From NCBI GenBank assembly GCA_003993805.1, contig RSEF01000031.1, positions 51,052,543 to 51,116,542 on the forward strand: DNA of 64,000 nucleotides, written 5' to 3'. The translations under genes were made by a program, and so were the position numbers. This DNA comes from Himantopus leucocephalus (Eukaryota; Chordata; Aves; Charadriiformes; Recurvirostridae). Positions 1 to 13,100 of the stretch are shown here, piece by piece; position 1 is the first letter of the stretch; every line of letters begins with the position of its first letter. A model generated the notes under the pieces. It saw nothing but the letters and a program-made list of their open reading frames with translations, had not been told where the DNA came from and did no database searches.

Positions 1-1393
1 AGCCCAGAGCACTGTTCAACTTTTTGAGTCTGCAGGAGGGGTCAACATCTCGGGTGTTCTTCAGTTGAACTCTTCCTGATGATATTATGATATTGGGCAT
101 CTTACTATGTACTATATGTCTCTTTGAAAGTGCTGCAGCAAGGTTTTTCAGCAGCTGCCAAAGTGCTTATGCACTGATGGGTTGGAGAAACATGAAAGCC
201 CTGGATCATGCAGCAAAGGCTGCTGTGGTGGCATCATGCTGCTGGGCACCTGGTTGGTGAAACACCAGCAGCGCTGTGTGACAGTGTGGTATTTTCTAAG
301 CTGAGGGTGACCAAAGGTGGCTGCCAAACTGCAGAGATGGGAAGCAAGGCTTCTTGGCAGAGGTCAAAGAGTAGGAGCACGTTGTGAGAAACTCCCTTTC
401 CTGTGGCAGTTGCAGGATGCAGGATGGATGTGCTGACTTTGGGGAGGATGTTATCATTAACACAGATGACGCGGGGTTGTAGAGATAGCGCTAGAGCATA
501 ATTTTCAAAATCTGGGGGCCAAATGTCACTGTTTCCCAAAGCACATTGATCTCTGTGTGTCCGTCACTGGATATATCATTATGGCCTGCTGTGTCCTGCG
601 CTATGTTTGCAGAGCTGCCTGCTGGTATCTCCCACCTGCAGGGGACAGATACACAAGGGGATCAACAGCCTGGTGATTCATGTGGCCAGAAAATGTTTTG
701 ATAAATACTGCAGACCCAGGGTCAGAGGAGATATAAAGAGCTGGGGAAGATGTATACGTGTGCTAACATCAGTGCTGAATATTGTGATGTTAATAGTTGA
801 CCAGTCGCTAATGCATGCTTGAGTTGTGCTCTCCTTAGGCACATTGAAATAGCATGTCCCAGTTTTTCTAACTTTTTGGGGGGTAAACCTCAGTATGGGA
901 GCTAGTAACTTACAAAGAGTAACTTGCAAGATGAATTTTAAGATTTGCTTTGGAAAAGGTTGCTTTATTTAGCACTCTGAGTATGTCAGATTTGACAGTC
1001 TTGGGGACTGAGTTGACATTTCATTGGGTTGTGTGTAGTTTGCAACTTTAGTCACTTTACACTGAATTTTCTTATGCTTCTGCATATGTACAAGTAAAAA
1101 CAGTAGAAAAAAGTGCAGGCAAAATTTGTAATAACTGACGGCAAGTGAATCTTCCTCAACTTCAGAATGAAGCATAGCATTGGAGCTATAATTTGTATTT
1201 TGATTCATTTAATTATGATGCTGGAAAAGAAATGGCAGAATGAAAACTTCACTGTGAGTGTCCCCTACCTGCATTACCTCTCTTGTTCTTTCCTCTCTTG
1301 TTCAGAGCAGTGCCATAAAGATAAGAGAATGTTTCTGTCTTGGGCTGGGGGTCTCTCTGTCCCTTATTTTTTCCCTCTGTGAGCCACCAGGGG

Positions 1394-1452
1394 TTTTTTG
1401 TTTGTTTGTTTGTTTTCCCCAGGTTACAATACCTCCAGATTATTATTATTTT
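1394..1452. repeat. Low-complexity (TTTG)n and (ATT)n patch
   Basis: Four TTTG-like units are followed by a TTATTATTATTTTT run, within intron. Confidence 0.7.
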
Positions 1453-4400
1453 TCCACTAGTTCATAAAAACCGCCCAGATCCTAGAGTGCCACTGACATC
1501 ATCCTGTTCCCGGTAGCAGAAATGTTTCAAATAGAGAAAATAGAGCAGCTGGGTTTTGGAGAGAGCCTTGTGCTGGGCTCAGCACTTGCAGGGCGATGGA
1601 CGCTGCACTGTGTCTGTACCTGCTCTGGAGGCTTGCACAGAGCTGCACGCCTCTGTGGGACCCACTAGTGCCTGAACATATTAACTGTGATTTTGAAAAG
1701 GTGTTCTGTGAATTGTTTTCTTCAAATTCACCCTTTCAAAAGTCTCTTCCCATGAGTCTTTTTGCATTTTCCTGTCTGCTCTTCTTACTGCGCCGATAGT
1801 AGTAGTTCCCTGAACCCTGCGAGCTTTCTTATCTCCATGGTATGATCCATGGTGTAGTTATCTGGCTTTTTGCCTGCAGCAATGTCCTTGTGCTCCTTGT
1901 GCTGGCTGGGCTGGCTGGCCCTTAACGTGTCTGAAGGTAGAGGAACCTGATACACCTTTTAATTTCATTTATTATTTTTAGAAATCCAGTCATACTACTG
2001 CTTCAGTACAAAACCATAGCTTTTTATTTTTTTTTTAAATTCATTTTTTTTGTAAACTTTTCATTTTTTGGTATGTTGTCCTTTCTTGTTTTTAAGCTTC
2101 GCTATCCCAAATTGGCAGTTTACAACAACTGATCGTATCGTGGTAAATTATTTTCCCTACTGTGTTCTTTATTTTTGATTTTTACAAACATTTTTACATT
2201 ACTTTATGAGAGGACAACACAGGACAATGCTAGCCTTCATTAATTTTATTTATGGGTCAGCTCAACCAGTTAAAGCTGTTTTGGAAAGCCTCGAGTGAAC
2301 AATAGAACTGGCATTCCAGTGTTGTGGTCTGAATTCCCTTGAGTTCTGAAGATGTTTCCTTCTATGCTGCAGGTTACGTGGCTGAGTAAATTCAGGGGTC
2401 TAATAAGTTATGGAGAGTACAGCTGCAAAATTTGTTCTGCTGTGGACCTGACTGATTAGAAATTACAGACAAACCTTAAAAAAATGGGGGAAGGCTGTGA
2501 TATGTGGTGTGGGAATCATCGCTGGAAAGAAGGGTCAGTTAATGGAGGGTGGGTCTGTAAATGCATCCTTAGACAGAGATGAACTTTCCAATATTCCCAG
2601 TGCAGACCTCTTGGATCCCGGGGAAATCCCGGGAACGGTCCTCGGCAGTAGCCAGGCTCCCTTGTCCCCCCAAAGAGGGTATTGCTGCTGCCCCAGGGCA
2701 AGGGCTGGGCTGGGTGGACGTGGGGACATTTATGAGCAGCTTTTAGAAAGAGCGTGGGCATTGCAAGGCCACAGTGGATTTCACTGCCATTCCATAAAGG
2801 CATTCATAAATTATTTTTAACAAAGCGACTATTGTCCTCTCAAGGAGCCATGTGATTTTGCAGGAAAATCGGGTCTTCATTGCGTCTGAAGGCTTTATTT
2901 TCAATGCTAATGCTTGAGAAGTATGATTTACTAATGGGAAGAATATATTATGAGACGTGTATAATGGAAACATGCAAGGGAAGAATGAAGCTTTTTTCTA
3001 GTAAGTCCTGAGAGGAATAACGACAGAAGTATAATTATAGTTAAGAAGGTCATATTATAATAACCTTAGCTATGCAGTTACATTTTTCCTTTTGTCAATG
3101 GCTGTCTTGGGAAATTACAAGAGCAGGAAGCACTATGAGGAGTAGCTGCTACATAAATTTCATAGATGGAGCCAGGAATTAAGATTATTCCTGAATCTGA
3201 ATTATTGTTCATCATCTAAAGAAATTCCCTCTGTCATTTTTGCATGAAAGCTTCCCTAAAAATGATAATGCTCTGTCTCCATGATGCCTTAGGCAAATAA
3301 CCCTTTATTGTCAGAGACATTTTTTGGAAGATTTTCCTGGCACAAAGCAGAAATCCACGCAGTCTGTGCTACACTTGATGCAAAATTAAAATAATTGCAA
3401 CAAGACCTCTGCAACATGGCTTTCTCCTCTATGTTTTTAAATGTAGCATCCAGCTTCAGGAATGGGCTTTCAGGGTGTTAAATCAAGTATGTGAGGGCAA
3501 AGGGAAACTGCACAACAGTAACAGAAATTGGGTGTCGTGAGACATTGGGTTGGCACATTCTGCATTTTTCACTTCTTGATGTACCCAGGGCCAGCCCTTA
3601 CCCTGGGAAAGTGCGCTCCATCCCCGCCAGAACTTCATAAACTTTGGTAAAATCATTCCTGATAGGATTAACAGCGACAGACAGCGGTGTTACAGGCAGT
3701 GGCAGAAAGTAGAGACCTCCACAAACCTGCTGCAATGCGCTTCCATAGGATTTCTTTCCCCTAAAGGTTAAACAAAGTGGTGCATTCGCACACCTGTGTG
3801 GCTGTTTTCAGTAAGGATTTTGCTAGGTTTCCCCACACCTGCAAAGATGGAAATATGGCAAGTGGGGCCAAGTACAAAAAGGGGAGGGGAATCATATGAG
3901 GTAATGGCCATGTTTTCTTTTTGTTGTTGTTTTGTTTTCCAAAATATAACTGCATTTCTTATTAGTATGATTTTCACTTGGAAAAAAAAAATCTGTTTTT
4001 TTTTTTGCTACATCAACCTCTTAAGCCACTGTTTTGTTAGATGAGGCACATGCAGACAAACACAAGTCTACTGCAGCATACTCTGCTGAGATTCCCATCG
4101 ACAAGAAGAGCATTAGTGCTGCCACTGGTTGAGGCTGGGGCACGGAGGGTGTTCCAGGCTGGTGTTTTACTGGGCAATGCTCTCCTTGGAGAGCCAGGAT
4201 GAGGGCTGGGGCCAGAGCAGAGTGCCTGTCTGGGTGTGCATCAGGTACGTGGCGTCCTGTCCTCTGCTGCTGGTGGGGCTGGTGTCAGGATGGAGACACA
4301 ACTTGGTGCACTTTGGTATCTAGCAGCCCTGCCCTCTGCTGTAAGTCGGGACCAGGTTTATGCTGGAGATAAGCACAAGAGTCAGAGTTGGTTCTTTCCT

Positions 4401-5749
4401 TGGGCATGGCTGTGTTCATGTTGACCAAAAATCAGAAATCTTCCCAAGATCTTTTCATATTGTAACATGAAATTGTGTCATAATGCACTGGAGATTTAGC
4501 TCTGTTGTAAAATGGAGGGAGCTACAAACCATAAACAAACATAGGACTAATTGCATTCTGTAAGGTGTTTCCATAAACATTTTTTATTATTAGTGCTTAA
4601 AGTTGTGGCAGAGTTCTTCTGTCTTTGTGCACCTGTGCTCTAGACCTTGCTGGTGATACTGCTGATTATCACCAAGCTCAGAGAGGTGGGCATGTGCACA
4701 CCTGGACTGAGCTAGGAGACAGGCAGCTAGAAGGAAATTGCAAAGGAACAGGCATGCTTTCTATCTGCCAGCACAGAAAAACTAAATATTCTATTTTTTG
4801 TTTGCTTCGTATTGCATTTTTCTCTTAAGCCTTTGCTGTGTTAAATGTATACAACCCTACTAAAAATTCTCTGTTGAGATCTTCATCAGCTAAAACATAT
4901 TAAAGCTGTCCCTTGAAAATTCTCAATTTTTGCCTGACTGTGTGATCAGGTTCTGCAAACGCCCATCCAGCTTGTTGTCTCAAAGCAATGTAGCTGGTAG
5001 TCTTACTGCTACCGGTGCTAAACTTGTGTTTATGTGTTAACTTTATATTCTTAGCACAGCTTAAATGATTTTGTTAAATGCTGGTGGAGATTTTACTTGG
5101 CCTGGGATTATGATAGTCTCTAACTGAGTCGACTGAAAAAACAAATACCAAGAGGAGTGCTCTTAAAGCTCTTGTGAGCATCGTGAATCATTGAATAGCT
5201 ATTCTTGATCATTTGGTATTTTTCTGTGGTTTTCTTATTACAGAACGAGAACTTCTATTAAATAAATTAATGGCAATGCCTATTATACTTTAAGTTCATT
5301 TTCTGACTTATTTCTTTGTAAAGACAAGACCTACATTGGGTACAACGTGCACTGACAGTCTAGGCAAATATTTGCCTACTGATACATTTCCGTGAAATTC
5401 ATGCTACCTCTTGTACTTAAGAGCATTGCAGCTACTTCTCCACAGATTTGAAACAATTACTCTTTTGAAGTGATCAAAAATAATTATATTAACAATGCAA
5501 GCCACTTGCTGATATTAATAATCTTTTATGGATCTCTCTGGTGCCCATCTGTAATGGTCTTTTTTCTGTGACCTGTTCTTCAATAATCACGTTGACCATC
5601 CCCAACCCAAACTTCGGGTCCCTTTTGTCACTTCTCTGCTCACTTACTCCTCTCTTCCACATCTGCTTTATTTCATCATTGCTTGTTTCCATTTTTTTCC
5701 CTAAATCCCAAGTTCTTCTAGCTTTGCCTCATGTTGTACAGGACTGTTA

Positions 5750-6110
5750 CAGAATCACAGAATGGCTTGGGTTGGAAGGGACCCCAAAGATCATCAAGTT
5801 CCACCCCCCTGCCCTGGGCAGGGACACCTCCCACCAGCCCAGGTTGCTCCAAGCCCCGTCCAACCTGGCCTTGAACACCTCCAGGGATGGGGCAGCCACA
5901 GCTTCTTGGGGCAACCGGCGCCAGGGGCTCACCGCCCTCACAGGAAAAAACTTCTTCCTTATGTCATATCTAAATCTCCCCCTTTCAGTGTAAATCCATT
6001 GTCTCTTGTCCTGTCACTACAGGCCCTGGTAAAAAGACTGTCTCCATCTTTCTTATAGGCCCTCTTTAAGTACTGAAAGGCCACAGTAACGTCTTCCTGT
6101 TCCAAGAGGT
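5750..6110 (-). mobile_element. CR1 LINE, 3' fragment
   Basis: Read on +, it begins agaatcacagaatggcttgg and continues through the typical reversed CR1 3' end (ggttggaagggacc, ccctgggcagggacacctcc, tccagggatggggcagccac, ttgtcctgtcactac). The element is therefore on the - strand, 5'-truncated, in the intron before the first RHOBTB3 exon seen. Confidence 0.9.
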
Positions 6111-6933
6111 GACAGTATTTTATATTTGGGGTTGATTTTCAGTTCTCTGGACCAGTTCCAGCTTTCAGTCAAGACTTTTCAATTGAGCATATGTGCAAGA
6201 CTTTCATTGGTGTTTATGAGCTACCTTTAGGTAAAAGAGAAATTGTGAAATTGTAGTTGTCATGACAAATATACAAGTAATAACTGGATATTACCTGTGG
6301 TTTCAGCACAGTTGTAAATTAACAGGATACAAAATAATTTTAGAGTGTAAGTCTTACGCTTAAAGCACAGGACAATGATAAATTGAATGTGAAGTCAAAA
6401 AAGAAAGTTTAGTTATGTGATTAAAGTCCTTATCCTGAACACATTATCACTTGGAAGTTCTTGTGAAGCAGATAAAAATCCCACCCGGCTGACGGAACTT
6501 GTGTTTAAAGGTTCATAAGTACCTAGCATAGTTCTGTGTAACCCTTTCCCTAAAATGTTGTGATAAATAATGGTTTTGTATGAATTGCTGCAAACCTCTA
6601 CCACTGGAGCTGCTTTTATTTCCTTAATAAAACCTTTGGAAGTTAAGTAATTAAACCAATAAAGTTTCTTCCTCCAAAGTATATTCCTAGATAAACCCTA
6701 TTTCTTCTTCTTCCTGAAGAATTCCTGAATTCATAAAAGAGTTTTATTACTTATTATAATGAACAACTTGTTCTCCAAGCAAAGAAATTACAAAGCATGA
6801 ATTCTGCTCTTCGTTTCATGCCTTCAAATAAGAGATTAAGTTATCACTTAAAAATACTTCTGTAAGCTTTTGTATTAAGACTGTTGAGTAGTTTGTAGAC
6901 AGGAAATTCTTGATCAGTGTTTTTTCTATTTAG

Positions 6934-7126
6934 GATATATTTGACAGTGACTGGTACACCTCTCGCAGTCTCATTGGAGGAGCTGATATTATTGTGATTA
7001 AATACTCTGTCAATGACAAGACTTCATTTCAAGAATTAAAGGACAATTATGTCCCAATGATAAAAAAGGCAATAAACCAATGCTCTGTTCCAGTAATAAT
7101 TTCTGCTGTTGGTGCAAGAAAAAACG
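6934..7126 (+). CDS. RHOBTB3: RHOBTB3 exon: middle of GTPase-like domain
   Basis: The acceptor is tttctatttag|GATATA and the donor is AACG|gtatgt. The 193 nt encode 64 codons plus one base, beginning DIFDSDWYTSR and containing the beta-strand-like segment GGADIIVIKYSVNDKTSF and PVIISAVGARKN. In typical Rho proteins this region holds the strands before and around the NKxD guanine-specificity motif. Here the strand ends in GARKN, with no NKxD, in line with the loss of classical GTPase behaviour known for RHOBTB3. This is the first exon in the window. No upstream RHOBTB3 coding sequence is visible in 1-6933. Confidence 0.94.
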
Positions 7127-10100
7127 GTATGTATCCGGTTTCCTGCAGTAGTAGTTAAAATCTCACTTGGAAGTTAGATGTGCTGTAATTTCAGTAGAAG
7201 CTGATTGTTTTTCCAAGTTGCTAACAGAAACAATTAGTCTGTCAGGGTGACAGTAATATGTGCATGTGCTATGGCTCTGTAGACCGCTGTATTGGAAAGA
7301 ACATTATGTTTAATGAACCCTGGCAATGAAAGGCATCCTATCCTGCTTTGACCTCTGCAACGACTCTCTTGTGGAGCCATCACCCACGGGGATTAAATCT
7401 AGTGCTTTGGGTTAAGCAGCGTGCATTTGAGTGTATGAGGTGAACCCTGTGGTTACCAGTTCTCTCTGGCCACGTCTCAGGTGTAAAGTATCTCTAGCGT
7501 ATGAGATTAAAACTAAGTCCCTCAGCTTGCAACCGCTGGAGAGGGGGTGGGAAAAGCCTCAAAATTCACTGGGATGTCGTCAGATGAACGGACTCACCAG
7601 CTTTTCAGGTACCACAAAGTGCCACATGCTACCACATCGACAGAGTAGACCTGCCATGGCAGTGTGGTATCGCTATGGTATAGCTTATGTGTTCGCACAA
7701 TGCCCTGTCCCGGCTGACGAGAAGTCTGCTATGACAGCAGTGCAAATCAATTTTACACTTACCTTTTAGAGTTGTTGTTGCTGCTGCTGTTTAATCAGTA
7801 TGAAAATCACAGTTGCGCAACTGTGTAAGGACCAAGTGGATGTGCAAGTGTCCGGCAGCTGATGAGGGCGATGCTGCTGAGAGCATCGTCAAGGTTTGGG
7901 TAGACGTTAGTAACTCCCATCTGTTTACATTAGGGAAATAAAGTTCAGAAAGAATACTGCAAATACCAATAGAACAAACATACAAACTATTCTGTATTTA
8001 TAAATATTTTGCAGTATGCTTTTGCTGATTTTCGTGTGGTTTATTTTTTCATGGGGCCTGATTTTTAAAACTAATTTTCCTAAAGCAATGAAGGTAAATC
8101 TTGAGCCTGTGAGTTGTCTTTTACTTTAAAATTTGACTAAAACAAGTTTTCTGAGCATCCCTCTTGCTATGAGTAAGGGTCATGATGGATGATGTAGATG
8201 TAGCCATTTATTTTATAATGTACAAAGAAATATTAAGTTATTGAAGTGTGTCTTCTGTGGTCGTTATGTCAGTTTTGCCTGGGTCTACTTATATATCTTT
8301 TGGCTCAGTGATTGCAATAGAACTGTTAAAGAACTCTATAACAATTAAATCTTTATTTTCTTCTGTTTAGTAATTCAGTGGTAATGATCAAATATTTTTA
8401 TACTCTGATTTATACAGGGCTGGTAAATCTGCCGTTCTAAAGCCAAGGTCTTGCTACACTAATGTTTGTCTCCCCAGTGCCTTTTCTTACACTTTTTATT
8501 TAAGCACAGGATATCACCAATCTGAGTGACTCCACTACTGGCATTTTTCTTTTCCACTTTTTTTTTTGCCTTTTCTGTCTTCCTCCATAAATGATGTGAC
8601 TGTGGGAGAAGTAGGGGTCTCCAGCCACGGTTTGGCTCTGAGACCTGCCGGAGCAGACTGCTGTGCACACAGAGAACCCTTTTGTTTCTAGGAGGTATGT
8701 GTGAACACAGCAGTTTGCTCATACAAATTACTAAGATCTTAATCCTCTGTAGTAGCAAATGGTGCTGCCAAAAGAAATAAAAAAAACCCCCTGTGTTATT
8801 ACATGTTATCCATAGGTCTGAGCAGAGGAAGTTAATGCAGATCATGTAGAGCGTGTTTGAAAGCACATCCATGGCCAGGAAGTTCTTATGGGCATTAAGC
8901 GAAGCTGAGCCAGGGTGGCTAAGAAATTTTAATCAGTTAACTGGCATAATCTTCAAAAATACCTATTTTGGCTTAAAAAAAAAATCGTGTAAAATATGTG
9001 TAATTGAATCATATCCCACAGTACCTACATGCCCATAACAGCTGGGACTGCAGTGGAAATTCTCCCCTTCCGTTACTGTGCGTGCTTCCTGCATGGAGAG
9101 GCCACAGTAATTAAACAAGTTTAAGGGTACGTTAATGAATGGTAACACCTGCAGGCTAGTACAACACCTGCGCATATAAGGATACTGGGGCCCTAAGCTA
9201 AACCCGGCTTCTGGGAGTCCTGCTTGACTTTTCTGCTGTAGCAAAACTGATTGTAAATTAATGCTAATGAAATGTAAGGTGAGTTTTGTATGACAACTAA
9301 CAGTTTGAACTGAGTAATAAGGTTTTTTGCAGTCATTATAGATTTCTTACTATAAAATGACTATGTTTCTATTTTCTTTTTTGTTCTTTTCTAAGTAATA
9401 CATCTTTACAATTATTTAGGAAGCTAAATACTCTGGATTATTTGACAAAGAACTGCCTTTTTTGCATGACTTTTTACCCCAGGAGTGCCTTGCACCTGCC
9501 CCCTGTGCACTTCAGACAGGAGGAGCTGTGTCACCACCTCTGAGGGAGTTCAGCTTGCCAAGGAACTAGGAGCCACTTACCTCGAATTGCACACTCTTAA
9601 CGACTTCTACATACAGAAGTACTTTGGAGGAGTGGTGAGTGAGAAACCGCTGGGATGAAAGCTGGGTGGTACACACAGGAGGTGCATGGATGATGTCAGG
9701 GCTTTGGAGAGTGAGTGGAGGCAACCACGAGCCCTCCCACCGACGGCAAGTTCTCACCGATACGAGATTTAGGTTAGATGTTAGGAAGAAATTCTTTCCT
9801 GTGAGGGCAGTGAGCCCCTGTGGCAGGTTGCCCCAAGAAGCTGTGGCTGCCCCATCCCTGGAGGTGTTCAAGGCCAGGTTGGACGGGGCTTGGAGCAACC
9901 TGGGCTGGTGGGAGGTGTCCCTGCCCAGGGCAGGGGCATGGCACTGGAGAGTCTTTAAGGTCCCTTCCAACACAAACCATCCTGTGATTTTATGATTCTA
10001 GCTGAGTTGGCAGTACTGAGGTTGCTCTGGTTTTAACTACCTTCTAGGAATTTTTGGGAAAGTCACAGTAACACTGCAAGAATTTCCTCCCTCTATTCCT

Positions 10101-13100
10101 GTCCTTTTATCTTGCTGGGATGGGACAATCAAAACTCATCTGGCACTCTACACCACCATCCCACTTAGAAGACAAGTCCTGTTTTGATCCAGTGCCCTGA
10201 GTGGTGGCATCCACAGGTCACTTTCAAGCTGAATTATTCCATAATATTCTGATATTTTTAATTTTAATGGCTCAAACTCTCACAGCTGTTCTGCTTGTAA
10301 AGTGAGACAGGTAAGGTTGTTGAATTGCCTGATTTTTTGGCATATTCTTGTGGTTGCTCAGTTCACAGTTGTGATGCAGTTTGCAATCCTGAGCAGAGCC
10401 TGGGGTCAGGCGCAGAGAAGCTGAGAGAGGCAGAACCTGAGAGACTTGTTAAAATGTCCCACCTCTAATGAGCTGTTCTGTTTCCACCCTCCTGAAGACA
10501 GGGAAGCCCACTGAGCAGTTTCTAAATACAGTCTTTCAGATTTATTATTTCTTCTTCACAAAATTATTTCACACTGATACTTCATTTTCAGTTTTATGAG
10601 GTGTTTTAAGCTCAGCCTTTTTTTGAGCCTTTTGGTTACTTTCCCAGTAGCATGTGGGCTTGAACAAAAAAATCCAGTTCTTTCAGCACAGTAATTTCAC
10701 ATGGTCTGTGCTGTTGTTGTCCCTGGTGTGTAAGTACAGTGTGTTTCCATGGGATGCAATAGTAACTTGGAATGTCTGGCACAAGAGTTAGCCAGTTTTT
10801 ATTGGATCCCTTCATTCCCAATTAAAAATGAGGAATCCACTCAACATCTGGTCCAGCCAGAGTATTTTTCTAGTTTTTAGAAAACACTGTATGTGCTAAA
10901 ATGATACCTTGGGTGATAAAGGCATTTGAGACATCCATTGACGCAAATGGAACCACCTTTTGTGCCTCCTCATTCCTGTAAAAGGGAGCGTTTCCCCTCA
11001 GGTCCATTTTTATTGCAGTGATGACACTCGTAGTCTGTCCCAGTGAAACAAAGCGTGCCCACAAATATCCTGATGTAACGTGACTTTCTCAGAGGACACA
11101 GTAGCATTGTGTGGTGGCGGTGGTTAGTTGCAAGCTGAGGAGCTTTTGTTATGGTTTTGCTATTTCCATCACTTGCACCTGGGCATTATCCATCAAGTCT
11201 TATTCTTCTCTGTAATTCTGTAATTAGCATGTACGGAAGTTGGTAAATTGAATATCTTTGTGCCTGTCATTTCTGGGAAGATTCAATACAAGAGAACTGT
11301 GCACTGTCATTTGAAAAAATAAATAGTCTTTTAAATTGTGCTGGTTCCACCTAAAAGTCGTACCTTCTCCTGCTGAAGGAGCATTGGGACTCGGTGACCT
11401 GGATGACTGTTCATAGTGGCAGTAGCCTCAGTCCTGCCTACAGCACCTGCTCGTTCTCCTTGCTTTGATGTCTACGTTGTTCTTAAATAACTAGGTTTTT
11501 TTAAAAATAACATTTCATGTTTTAGCTGGAATATTTTATGATCCAAAGTTTGAATCAGAAGTCATCTGAAAAAATGAAGAAAAGGAAAAAGATGCAGAAG
11601 TGTCATCGAGTTCAACCACCTCAGCTCGAACAGCCAGGTGCTTGCTGATGTTTGGTCTCTAGTTTGTTATGTGTGCCATGTTCTTTGCGCAATTAACATT
11701 TTGTAATGATGACTGTGAGCTGTGCTATCTATCATCAGCTATTCTGCTTATGTTGCTATAGTGGCATCATCTTTTAGTGATGGTTTAATTAATTTGGTGA
11801 GAATTGTGTAGCAATATGTAACACTGCCATGGACTTCTAATTTATTTTAGGCAAAAATAACAGGAGTGGTTTTCTAATGCACTTGATGAAATAACACAAA
11901 GGTAAATTATTAAAAGCTTTACATAAAAGCTTTACAGACAAATTATAAAAGAAAATCATTACATCATGCTTAATTGTTCTATAATATCATCAAGTAATAT
12001 TTTTATTCGCTGCAAATAAAACACAGGGGAGGTGTATGCCTGTGCACGTGATTTCCTGCACATGATTTCTGAGCATCTGATGCATTTGTTCAGTGAAAGG
12101 ATTACTGAGAAGTACTTACCTCTAAATACGTGGTTGACTCTTATCACATGTTCTAGAAATTTGCTCATATCCTTTGGGTTTGGGATTCATAGGCAAGTTT
12201 TCTTTTCAAACATAAATGCCTAAAGAGATTTGTAAAAGGATGGATACTTTTTACTAAAATATTTCTTATATTTCTTCTTTTACTATACTTGGTCTTTCCA
12301 TTTTTTTAGAGTATTTTACTAAACATATTCAAACAGAATATAAGAAATTTTCTTATCAAATACTTTTTCACAAATTGTCCTTCATTTGATCAGGTCTCTG
12401 GCAATAGAGTTGTCCTGCTGTTAGTACTTGCTTCAGTTCTACAGCCCGACTTGTTATCTTTCGCAGAAAAAATGCCAATCCTAAAGGGTGAAGCCTCACA
12501 CTATGACGTGGACCTGCACAACCTGCTCTGCTGCTGCCAGTGCGCAGATGTGGCGTTCTACCCCGAAGACCTCAGCACAGCGGTGGAGGCTCACAAGGTC
12601 ATCCTCTGCTCTGCCAGCCACCTCTTCATGCTGCTTTTCGAGGTGAAGAGCCCTGCTGACATCCGTGATGCCGCCATCATGCGGACGGCACAGAGCCTCT
12701 TCGCAGTGGAGTCAGTGGTCCCCTGCGGCGTACCCCCCTGCGTCCCGCCGGTGAGGGTGGTGGTGAAGGATGCCGTCTTCTGCTCTTGTCTGCCAGACAT
12801 CCTCCGCTTCATCTATTCAGGTACCCCCGGGAATGGATCTGGCTGCTTGTTGCGCTGACAACCGATGCCCTGCAAAGGGGTGCGTGCATCACCCTGAGGA
12901 ACGTCCCCTTGCTGTTGGTAGATCATGTCCTGCCATGGTGCTACATCTGTTTTGTCCGTGTGATCATGGTGAATAATGTCGATATGGAAGAAGCCCTTTG
13001 CCTAGATTTAATAAAAATTAAAGAGCTGTCGTTCCAGATCTAACAAATGTAAATCAAGTGCAGTATTTTACTGAACAAAGTCTGCAAGCTAACATCAGTA

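Larger units (their letters stand above)
1..6933 (+). other. RHOBTB3 upstream intron (non-coding)
   Basis: No conserved exon was recognised on either strand. The stretch is AT-rich with scattered stops. It holds a (TTTG)n/(ATT)n low-complexity patch near 1394-1450 and a reverse-oriented CR1 piece at about 5750-6110. Because the exon at 6934 is spliced to something upstream in phase 0, this is read as the 3' part of an intron. Confidence 0.7.

Noticed and set aside
8459..8872. 137-codon - strand frame in a RHOBTB3 intron
   Set aside because: It is rich in Lys and Phe from A/T runs, with no recognisable domain. Chance.
9566..9973. Frame encoding PALGRDTSHQPRLLQAPSN, seen at four places on + or - strand
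   Set aside because: These are translations of the CR1 3' non-coding end, mostly antisense to the element. The similarity between loci is repeat DNA, not a gene family.
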